Assembly (NCBI GenBank): GCA_015501595.1
Contig: JADNRX010000159.1
Location: 54,358 to 118,357 of the forward strand
Source: Hymenopellis radicata
Lineage: Eukaryota > Basidiomycota > Agaricomycetes > Agaricales > Physalacriaceae
Length of the DNA: 64,000 bases
Direction of reading: 5' to 3'
Shown: one piece after another, positions 34,298 to 43,461 of the stretch
Layout of the letters: every line of letters begins with the position of its first letter
How positions within the stretch are numbered: the stretch's first letter is position 1
Notes under the pieces: model-generated
Told to the model about the DNA's origin: nothing
Databases searched by the model: none
Seen by the model: only the letters and a program-made list of their open reading frames with translations
Translations under genes and position numbers: made by a program

Positions 34298-37200
34298 TAT
34301 ACTGGTAAATGTGGAAGACCTCGAAAGGTCATTGATCCCCAATTTCTACGCCACGTCACCAATCCCTTCTATAAACGAAATCTCGAAGGTCTTTATCGAT
34401 CCTTAGGAATCAGTAGCCAACACTTCCGAAACGAATGTGATGCTGAAGGCGTATCCCACCATAAATATTCCGATATTACAGATGACGCTCTAGATGCCAT
34501 TGTTCTGCGTTACGTATCGGCTCATCCTGGAAGTGGACTCCGCTATCTAATAGGTCACATGAAGACGCATGGCCTGCGCATTCAGAAACAACGGCTGAAG
34601 AACTCCGTTGCAAGGGTTGATCCTGTAGGACGAACAGTTCGTGCCTATACTAGCATCCCTCGGGGACGCTAGCCTTTCCGTGCCGCATGCAAATTCACTA
34701 TGGCATATCGACGGGCATCATAAGTTAATCTTATGGGGCATAGTCATTCATGGAATGGTAGATGGCAGAACACGCGCCGTGAGTCTCATGTATTTCATTA
34801 TATTCGCTCGCTTATATGACATATTTCGCTTCATAGGTTACAGGATTGCGTGCCTCTGATAATAATCGATCTCTTACTGTTCTGGAACTTCTGCTGCATG
34901 CTATTCGAGACTGAGGGATACCCTCGAGAATTCGTGCAGATCGAGGCTTGGAAAATCGATTAGCAGCTCTATTCATAATTTTGAAAATGGGTCTGAATCG
35001 TGGCTCTATTCTATTTGGCTCGTAAGTGCGACGAATATATATAAATATTTATGATAATAATTCACTTGCCACAGTTCTACCCACAATACCAAAATTGAAA
35101 GAACTTGGGTAGAAGTTGGGCGTCAATTTGTACGCCTATGGCGTGCATTTTTCTATCGGTTAGAGCGCTTGCATGGACTTGACCGCGCAAACCCATTTCA
35201 CTTGTGGCTCTTACATTATCTCTTTCTTGACGAAATTAACTCGGACTGCGACAAGTTTCAAGAGGAGTACAACCTGCACCCCATTGGCGGCGAAGGTCAT
35301 GATGACACTCCTATGGTTTGAAACTCTATCATATACATTTATTTTCTAATAAAAATTGAATAGGATATGTATCTTAACGACCTTATTGGCGCCGGAGTGC
35401 ATGTATCTGCGGAAGACTTTGATTCTGTCGATCCTGCTGTTTTACAAGAGCATTATGGCACTGAGGGGCCAGAGCGCAGACCGAAAGCGACTGGTGCCGG
35501 ACATGCATCCGATGACGTAGATCTTGAGGAGGATACTGATGAAAGTATGGACGGAGATGAAAGTGATGAAGATATTGACGATCTAGATGGATTTCCAGAG
35601 GTTCCAGAGGATGAAGCAGAGAAGAATGCCTGGAAGCGACTATTAATTGGTCTTCGAGATCAGTTCCTTCCAAAGCCTATACGTGCACCAAGAAAAACAG
35701 CGCCTTTTGCAGACAACGAGGTAGAGGACGTATTTTTGCCGTTATTTACGGAGTTGGAGGAACAGGAAATCATTCCGGATGGATATGGATTACAGCCAGC
35801 GGAGTGGGAGGAGGATTTTTACCCAAGCTTTGAAATTCTCCGAAGTGGGCGTAAAGGGACGAAGGAACTACGCGTTGCATTACCAGTTAAAAACTGGAAA
35901 CCGCGAGCGGAGCAGTGGGGGCTGAGGGCGTTACACGTTATGAATGTAATGATAGAATATAATAATCAGGAACTTTAACTAGTAATCACGGCGTTCGTTA
36001 AGGTTATAAGAATGTGAAGACCATCTGCTTTGTCATCGGCTTGCGTAGTCGCCCACCTCCCTCTTTTCTATTCTATTCGCTCACCTTGCACCCTTCTCAG
36101 TCTCTATCTTTGTCTGTGATGGTTGCGCCTTCTTTTGGCTCCTCTTCTTTCGGTGCATTTCCCTCCCGTTCACATCTCTCTAGCGTGTCCGACGCATCCT
36201 CTTCTGGCGAGTTCAGCATGTTCTCATCCGGCGCCTCTTCCTCTGAATCACCCCCCTCTACCGTATCTCCCGAATGCACAGTTCCAAGCGGGTGTACCTG
36301 TCCAGGATATCTGCCTGTTCCATCGAATCCTTTTCAATGTCGTCAATGTGGACACGTATTGGGAAACCATCCTAACGCGCCAGACCCTTTCAACGCTTCA
36401 GAACTTTCAGTACCTACACCGGCAACTACCGCCGCGGCCCCTGTATCTGACTCATCTGTGCCGGCTCCAACTTCTCCCAAAGTCGGAGCTGCAAAAATGA
36501 ATTCGCTTCGTACTCTACTTGCCCCAGCCAATCGGGAAACTACCAAAGGCTTACAGGTCTAGTTTTTTAAATTTTTTTCTAAACATATTATCGTGCTTAT
36601 AGCTACCACTTTTTAGGGCAAGGGCGGAAATAGTACTAGGTCGATCAGCACCAATAGCCAAACTACGTCCGCAAAGGTTCCTACATCCATAAGTTTAAAT
36701 GTATGCTTTCTGAATTTGTTATTTCAGTCTAGGAAGGCGTCGTCCAAGACAAAGTCTTCCCAATCATCTGAGGGCACCAACACCAACAGTATGGGATTTA
36801 AACGTGTGATCTGTTGGCCTTATGGAACAGTGCGTCTCTGCAGTTGTTATTCGACTAGTTGCTGACTGTCTCTATTCATAGGTTACAGATCCCAGTACTG
36901 GTCGTTTGTCATTGTGCAATGAAGATGGCTCTCGTGTCGATTACGTCCCAAACTATACTGTCAAGACAGGCAGCAATATTCTCTTTCAACTGCAGCATTG
37001 TCAGCTCGGACTCTTTACAGATACTGCTCCCGGCATTCTCCTTAACAGCACTCACTCTTACGCTCAGCTCACTGCCACTCTTCGCGCAAAGCTTCCAAGA
37101 GTGTTCGCCCACATGCCAGAGAAGGACTATCCCACTCCATGGCGTCTTCTTACCAGCTCGCTCATCAAGGGGAAGATGGAATTGCACCTCGCCTCAACTC

Positions 37201-37301
37201 CAGATGGTCCCTTGATCAATAATCTTCGTGCTGGAAGAGGTTGGAAGGAGAACCAAGTGTATTTTGGTCGGTCGTTCTTACATTTCACTTTCTATCAAGT
37301 A

Positions 37302-37556
37302 CTGTACTATTACGACCTAGTCTTCATGGGGCGTTACCCGTTACGCATACTCTTCACAGATGTTGCTCTTCATTCAGGGTCCAATTTCCTTATATGGGCA
37401 GGCGGGAGCGGCGGTGCTAGCCGCCGCCCCTAAAAATTTCCTTTTTGGGCCTTACCTGGGGCCCAATTTTAGCTGTTACGTGTTATGGTAGCATGAACTC
37501 TTCATTTCACAGGTCCCCGTTACGCGTTATGCGAAGACTAGACCGTAATAGTACAG
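37302..37556. mobile_element. TA-flanked MITE (255 bp), third family member
   Basis: Ends CTGTACTATTACG and complement between TA dinucleotides at 37300-37301 and 37557-37558. The interior shares CGTTAC, GCGTTATGCGAAGACTAG and a GGCGGCGG hairpin with D and E. It appears to lie within an intron (donor GTCGGT near 37267, acceptor TGTAG near 37573) of the cysteine-motif gene. Confidence 0.75.
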
Positions 37557-38239
37557 TACTTATCTGAATGTAGTACCTATCGCGCCTATCCCTCCCGAAC
37601 AACTTCTCAACTTCGGCTTTATTGAAAGCTTACCTGAGGAGGTCAATGACCTACAGGGTGCTGACGGTGCCAAAGGTATAAGTTTATAAATTCTGAAAAA
37701 ATGTCTACTTAATTTTTTCCACTTAGGAACGAAACGCCACGCTTCTGGAGAGGTTAAAGGGCACTTGGATGATCCTGCGTCCATCTTCTCATCATCTGAT
37801 GTTGAGGAGGAGGAGGAGCAACGGAGGAAATGCCCTCGCATCATCAGCAAGTCAGCACATGCATGGTCGGTATGGTGCCATGCATCCCATACTACCATAC
37901 TCGAGTATGGTCCCAAGGGGTACCTGTCTAAACGGTATGGTGCCATACTCTGACCATACTCCGACCATACTCTGACCATACTCGAACCATAGTGGTACCA
38001 TACCTCAACCATACAGCTGAGCATCTACTGACCATACCTGGACCATACACACCAGAGTATTCCATATCGTGGTGCCAGTCACATCAATAGAGATTCGGGT
38101 CGTTCATAAAATATTATTGTGCATGACGAGCAAACAAGGCTGTAAATACGAAAGCTTATATAGCAATCATAGGTAGTGCTTGAAGCAAACAAATAAACAC
38201 TCCGCAATAGCATACAAATCATTTCCGAATAGTACGACG

Positions 38240-38598
38240 CTATCCGCCCAGCGCAGGACCAGTCGCAACGCTACCGCCGCTCGCATTTTCTAGCCGTCGC
38301 TTCCTGCACGCCTCGCAGAATCGACCACCTAGGGCTTCTTCCTCTGGTGATGGCGTGATGAGGGTACCAGCACGGTCCAGTCAAACACCCTATCGTACTC
38401 CACGCCTACCCGTAATTCTGTTGTCAGGTGTTAGTGTGAAGAAGCAACCAGTCAAAAGCCTCAAGCGACGTACCAGGAGTTCGTGCGGCCGGGTGTGTCG
38501 GTGCGCGGAGCTTCCTCCAGGCCAGAGTGCCCCCTTAGAAAGTAGATCAGCATATAGGCTAATGATTCAAGGTCGTCCCGGCGTGAGGATTCTGAAAA
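38240..38598 (-). pseudogene. captured casein kinase 1-like fragment
   Basis: The minus strand reads FSESSRRDDLESLAYMLIYF then LRG, the subdomain IX region of CK1-type kinases (normally followed by LPWQG). After an intron (GTACGT to CAACAG) it gives VGVEYDRVFDWTVLVP and the tail GRFCEACRKRR, stop at 38240. The ATP-binding half and catalytic loop are missing. Retention of an intron shows it was copied from DNA, not from mRNA. Confidence 0.65.
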
Positions 38599-39554
38599 TG
38601 TGGCTCAGAAAGAAGGGCGACGAAAGCGGCCATATCACGTACCTACACCCTAATAGGTGTTAATCGCAGCAAATAGCGATGTTCCCACTCCATGAACATC
38701 ATCCTGCTTGTACGGGATGTGCAGTGCTGTCCGTGTGTCGCGAAACTTGGGACTCGAGGACGAGCGGGGACGAGCCCTGGTGGTGCTGGACATCGGGGTC
38801 AGAGTGGTGTCGTTGTTGTCGTCTGGGTTCCGAAGGCTCGAGCTTGATGGCAACAGCCTTGCCGGCTACGTTGAAGAAAGACGGTACCACAGCCACCATT
38901 GGCGATGCCCTACCCGAGGCGGAGGCGTGTCGACAATGTTGAGCCTGAGCTCAACGCCATTCTCGACGATGACTACGTAAAAGGAGTGAACGCTCGGTCA
39001 GCGGCGGGGCCAGCATGGAGCAAGCGCAGGCGACACACCGTATTGCTGTTGTCTGCCTCACGGGCTCGTCTGCAGCAAAAGGACTCTTCAATGCTATCAA
39101 GTGGGAGGCAAAAATCATGTTAATGAGTCGGCTTCGTCGTGTGGTTGTTGTCGTGTCCTAGTCACCCGCGCCCTCTGTCGGGTCGCCCTCGTCGTCCTCA
39201 TCTCCTGCGCTGCCGGTCGTCGTTGTCACTTGCAGTGGTGCTGTTGTCGTCGGTACCTGTCGCTGAGAGGGCAATAAGGGTTTGCACCGCGGTGGATTGG
39301 CGGTGGAAGTGGTAGAAGGAAAAGACGGACTTCAGCAAAATCAAAACCAAACGTGCACGTGTATGACGGAAGTCCTCGTTCGATCACTCGGGATCAACAA
39401 CCGGATCCCGATTGATCTCACCTCTTACCACCACCATCTCTGCACACTGCTGCCTCTCTGAATTGACGACGACCTAGGACGACAACTCGGTGCTGGAACG
39501 ACCTACTAAGGCCGTTGCTAGGACTGCGACACCCTAGCAACGGCCCAACGTCGA

Positions 39555-39580
39555 CGCGTAAGCCCCTCCAGTAGGGCCGC
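39555..39580 (+). other. hairpin module 1 in element K
   Basis: GCGTAAG is followed by CCCCT / AGGG pairing around CCAGT and then CCGC, equivalent to module 1 in elements A and B but with a different stem. Confidence 0.45.
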
Positions 39581-40589
39581 AAACGACTAACGACAACGGC
39601 GACGGCCTTCTAGAGGCTCTACCACGATGTGAGAGCCCTCCGCCCTGCTGGAGAGTAGGCTTGAAGAGCGGAAGAGGCGGGATTACGGGCGCGCGGCGCG
39701 TCTGCTGACGACGCCGTGCGGACAGGTGCGTTTTGATCCTTTCTTTCCGGATGACTCCAACAACGACTCTAATGACGACGCCGACGACGAGTTGGCGCCG
39801 CCGCCTCCTGCCTCTCTTTTTCCTCCATCTCTTCTCCACACATCCCCCATCCTCCTCCCTTTCAGTGGAGGTATGCGGTTCGCTCATTGGAGCGTTCCGC
39901 GCCCCCTGAAAAAAACTTCCCCACCTATGAGTATCTACGAGTCTGTACCGATGACGCGATCCGCGGATCGAGTCATCGTTGTGCGGGTTACGGGATGATC
40001 ATATGAGTGAAATTCTCTTCTAGTAAATGTATGGCGGTATAAATAAGTATGGAGGTATGAGAAGTATGGTGTGTGGTAAGTGAAATCGAGTATGGTAAAA
40101 TGCTCCATACTCTCATACTCACTATACTCTGACCATACTTGACCATAGATGTGCTGGTTTGCTGATGATGGAAGGTAGCGATGATGACGCTGACTATATC
40201 GCACCAGTTACCGGTATGCGATACTCACTGCCCATATATCTATTGGTCTAACTCTTAAACTTACAGGGCTGCAGCCTAATACAAGGGATCTTCGAATGCG
40301 CCACACAAAGATTACTGAGCTGGCCGGCTTTCAACTTCTCCTTCCGCTTTTGCATGATTTTCTTCAAGCGCAGAAAACCACTCGTGGCGGGCTTACGCCT
40401 GTGAACCACTGGTTTTGATTTTAGTTCTTTTCTTCCCTACTTTCAAACGTGTAGCTAGTTGTGCCCACAGGCAGCCCTTCACTGTTTCTATTCTAGGTTT
40501 CATGATCCCGTAGTCTCTCCTTCTATGCCTTACGTTAGAAACTTGCCTAGTGTTCGTTTACTTACTACTCTCAGTTAATACTAGTTCTT

Positions 40590-41060
40590 GCTTAGTTGGA
40601 ATGACGTGCACTCCACAACAATTGCGCCACTCATGTGCAGTTGTCTGACAAGTGCGGCGACGATCTGACAACAACTCTGAAACGACTCTGACCGTGGCCC
40701 GATGAGCCTCTCATCCGCAGCGGCGACTCTCACACGCGTGGTGACAACTCTCTCACACGCGGCGGTAACTCGGACTCCGACTCTCACACGCGGCGGCGGT
40801 TCACGACTCTCACACGCGCGGTGACAACTCTCTCACACGCGCGGTGACTCGGACTCTGACTCTCACACGCGACGGCGACTCTGACTCTCACACGCGGCGG
40901 TGACTCTGACTCTCACACACGCGGTGGCGACTCTGACACGCGGTGGCGAATGACTGTGGGGAGCGACAACTTGCACAAAAAGCTCTGACACGCGGCTAAA
41001 TGCTCATGTGTAGCGGGGTCCTAATATTTTGCCATTTTGACCAAGATACCATAGGTAGCT
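40590..41060 (-). repeat. dispersed repeat with TCACACGCGGCG minisatellite, right copy
   Basis: Reverse complement of 14596-15085, ending ATTTTGCCATTTTGACCAA at about 41042. The array (40730-40960) is made of CTCACACGCGGCGGTGACTC-like units and is somewhat more regular than in the left copy. Confidence 0.65.
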
Positions 41061-41960
41061 CCCTTGCGTGCTCTATATAGCATCTATTAGACAGTGCGAA
41101 GACATCTTCTCTCCCGCGTCTACCCACCTCTTCTACGCATGCCCAGGTGGCTCCGCTCGCATCTTCTTCTCGTCACCTGGAAGTCCTTCGATGTTCGGGT
41201 TTGGCGGGACTGGACAGATGGGGTAAACCCGCAAATTCGAAACTAGATTCTGCTGACTACTTACAGAGCTTTTATACTCGACAAGTATGTACTATAAATA
41301 TCAGTTAGAGGATGACAAGTCTACGAAGGGAATGGTGAGTCGGAGGAAATGCATGCGAGTCGGTGGTGATGATACCGGTGGAGTGCGCCGGCAGCGGAAG
41401 TACCGGTATTGACTCAATGTGCAGCGATACTTGATATTCTCCCTAGGAGACATGGCATGGCCACGATGCCTTCATGCGGAACAATGGAAATCACCTGTCG
41501 CGCGGAAACCGCAGTGGATGAAACGGTCCGAGCGTTCCAGGTGGAAGATCGCGTCAAGAGTAGATGCACGCTCAAGTTCGTGGGCAGCGATGGGTGGAGT
41601 CGTAATATGCTCATCGGTTTGATCCAATACGTGCATTTTATCGAGCGAAATCGAATGTGCTGATTCGTATTTCCAGTTTGGATTGGAAATGGAGGTCGGG
41701 AGACGCATCTTTCGGAGAACTTGGGTGATTGCGCGCGAACTAAAGTGGCCTAACCATGGGATCAATCTTAGCTCACAATATCCATGTACGTGTCGGGACA
41801 GGAACATTTTGAATGGAAGAATCCTCAACGGGATGCCAGGTTTAGTACGCACTGTGAGTCTCTGCATCTGGCAGCTCCAGAGAATGCAAGCGCGACAAAA
41901 GGAGGGCGCAAAAGTGTTTTACAGACACAACACCATTTGAGGAAAGTCCCCAATTTTCTC

Positions 41961-41967
41961 TATATAA
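41961..41967 (+). promoter_or_regulatory. TATA box of secreted-protein copy L
   Basis: TATATAA lies 62 nt upstream of the ATG at 42029 within a conserved block (CAATTTTCTCTATATAAGCC) that is also present in front of copy R at 48463-48469. Confidence 0.65.
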
Positions 41968-42028
41968 GCCACCTGAACAAGCTAGAATCCTCAGGCTACA
42001 GTCAAACAGCAGCTCCTCGTTCTACACC

Positions 42029-42478
42029 ATGTTCAAGCTTACCGCCACATTCTTCGCTCTGCTCACGACCACCGCCTTGGCGATGTCCGTCGTGAACCGT
42101 GCGGAGAGCATCGCTCCCATCGCTTCGAGCTCCGGCATCACGTTTCCCGATGCCATCCTCACGACGTGCACCAATATCAACCTCGAGGGTACTGCCCCTC
42201 TGGGTGTCGAACGACTTGCCATCCCATGCTACGAACTCGCCTATTCAGGCCAACAGGGCGCTGTCTCGAGCGTCTCGACTGCTGCGGGCATCCAGTGCAC
42301 CCTTTTCCAGTAAGCCAGCCATCCTCCGAGTTGATTAGACGGCGTGAATGGTTGTTAATTCTTTATGCAGAAACCCGGCTGCTCTGGAAGGTCCCAGCTT
42401 GTCGTTGGAACTGTCAACGACTTGGCCACCGTCGGGTTCGATAACACCGCGTCGTCCTTCAACTGCCAATCCGTTTGA
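42029..42478 (+). pseudogene. small secreted cysteine-rich protein, copy L (decaying)
   Basis: The N-terminus MFKLTATFFALLTTTALAMS is a clear signal peptide identical to copy R. Compared with R, a 1-nt loss after NLEG changes the frame (R reads FGGFC there) and a later change restores it at SGQQ. Two of the six cysteines are therefore lost or moved. After the intron the acceptor-proximal segment is one base shorter than in R, so CSGRSQLVVGTVNDLATVGF falls out of frame with exon 1. The copy is probably not producing the native protein. Confidence 0.6.
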
Positions 42479-43461
42479 AGCGCGCGAGTGCCAGTTATTA
42501 AAGTCAAAGGTAAGATTGCCCATATCACAGTAATGAACTTGAGAGGATTCCAAAGCTGATGTATTTCCCAGGAATTGAAAATCGTTCTCTACCCGCTATG
42601 AAAGTCTTATAAATCGTTCAGTGTCTGAGTGTCCGTGTTATAAAGAAATTTGTGATGTACTTACTTGAAAAAAAAAGTGTAGCCATGTATGTATTATGAA
42701 AGACAAAAAGCAGTACCATTTCAACGCTTTTCCGACGGCTGGCGAGGTTGCGGACCATCGTTGCACCGTGACCTTCTGCCTCGGGCGTATATCCCGGGAC
42801 GGTTCGTCCGACAATCCTTGTGCCCACAGACTAAACCAAAACCAAACTGCAACGTCACAACTCAAAACACCCGTTCTTCTCACCTCCAAGACCTCTATGA
42901 CCATGTTGAACCTGCGATGCTCTCCCCGAAGACCAAAGTAATCGACCCCGGTCTCTCTGCATCGACTACAGCGCATGATGCACAAACACCTGGGCCTGAA
43001 GGAAGTAAGGCTGAGCATCATTATCCACCTCTTCCTCGTGTTGTCGTTGTGTTTCGACCCGCCGTCGCACCGACCGTTAGGAAACCAGAGAACGTCAAGC
43101 AGACGCGCAGATTGTTGTATGTAGATCCCGCGCTTTCATGAGGTTATATTTTTACGTCTCCCGTGTAGCTCGTCCGCTGAGAGCGTCAAGAACATGCGTT
43201 AAATATTCCGTCAACGACGGCTGCATGCAAAACTCGCGAGCCATATACGACACAGAGAAGAGAATAATGATAACAGTTGCAAAAGAGAACAGCTGACAGC
43301 TGCCCATCCGAAAATGGCCCCGGGAGGTGACCAGGAGGTCTACTGGAAGGATCCGCGTAGTCTTTCTTTCTTTGGCCATGGCGTGAAGTTGTGTCACTGC
43401 GATGTGCACCGAAAAACCTTGGAGATAGCTTAACATTAATTGCTCCCGAAAAGTGGCGCGT

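Larger units (their letters stand above)
33136..35978 (+). pseudogene. DDE integrase/transposase-like gene, broken
   Basis: The gene starts MSTIFPDLPAHLRGIDSLVQ. MITE E and hAT MITE F both sit in exons, and removing each restores the frame. An AT-hook-like CGRPRK is followed by a helix-turn-helix-like region (LYRSLGISSQHFRNECDAEG) and the catalytic core: HANSLWHIDGHHKL (Asp, 34710), PSRIRADRGLEN (Asp, 34939), STHNTKIERTWVEV (Glu, 35097). Thirty-four residues separate the second Asp and the Glu, as in the rve integrase fold. The C-terminal exon (35367-35978) has an acidic tract DDVDLEEDTDESMDGDESDE and ends MIEYNNQEL. A frameshift near 34670 and a TGA at 34912-34914 break the core, so this copy is dead. 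Similar integrase-domain proteins occur in many mushrooms and animals. Confidence 0.75.
37840..40170. mobile_element. element K, Pack-type, with kinase fragment
   Basis: Imperfect inverted ends CATCATCAGCAAGTCAGCAC and (complement of right end) CATCATCAGCAAACCAGCAC mark the borders at about 37839 and 40171. Inside both ends lie arrays of ACCATACT words (37880-38060 and 40020-40150), mirrored in orientation. No clear target duplication was found, so the superfamily is open. The interior carries a casein-kinase-like fragment and hairpin module 1 (39555-39580). It interrupts the acidic exon of the cysteine-motif gene. Confidence 0.7.
36119..40418 (+). pseudogene. unknown cysteine-motif gene interrupted by element K
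   Basis: The gene starts MVAPSFGSSSFGAFPSRSHL (Ser-rich) and carries CTCPGYL...FQCRQCGHVLGNH, a possible zinc-binding cluster. Exons after short introns give SRKASSKTKSSQSSEGTNTN, FKRVICWPYGT, NYTVKTGSNILFQLQHCQLG, THSYAQLTATLRAKLPRVFA, EKDYPTPWRLLTSSLIKGKM and IPPEQLLNFGFIESLPEEVN, then an acidic SSSDVEEEEEQRR. A 2.3-kb element follows, after which SDDDADYIAPVT, an intron, and GLQPNTRDLRMRHTKITELA to NHWF (stop 40418) complete the frame. No known family. It lies 140 bp after the integrase gene in the same orientation and may be its element partner. Confidence 0.55.
41418..42480 (+). repeat. inverted duplication around secreted-protein gene, left copy
   Basis: The segment from CTAGGAGACATGGCATGG (41444) through the secreted-protein gene matches the reverse complement of 47942-49915. 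The upstream non-coding stretch (41480-41760) is as conserved as the gene. The right copy contains extra sequence between 49150 and 49870. Confidence 0.75.

Noticed and set aside
15351..40418. Starship-type giant element
   Set aside because: No tyrosine recombinase captain gene is visible; the transposase present is an integrase-like DDE enzyme.
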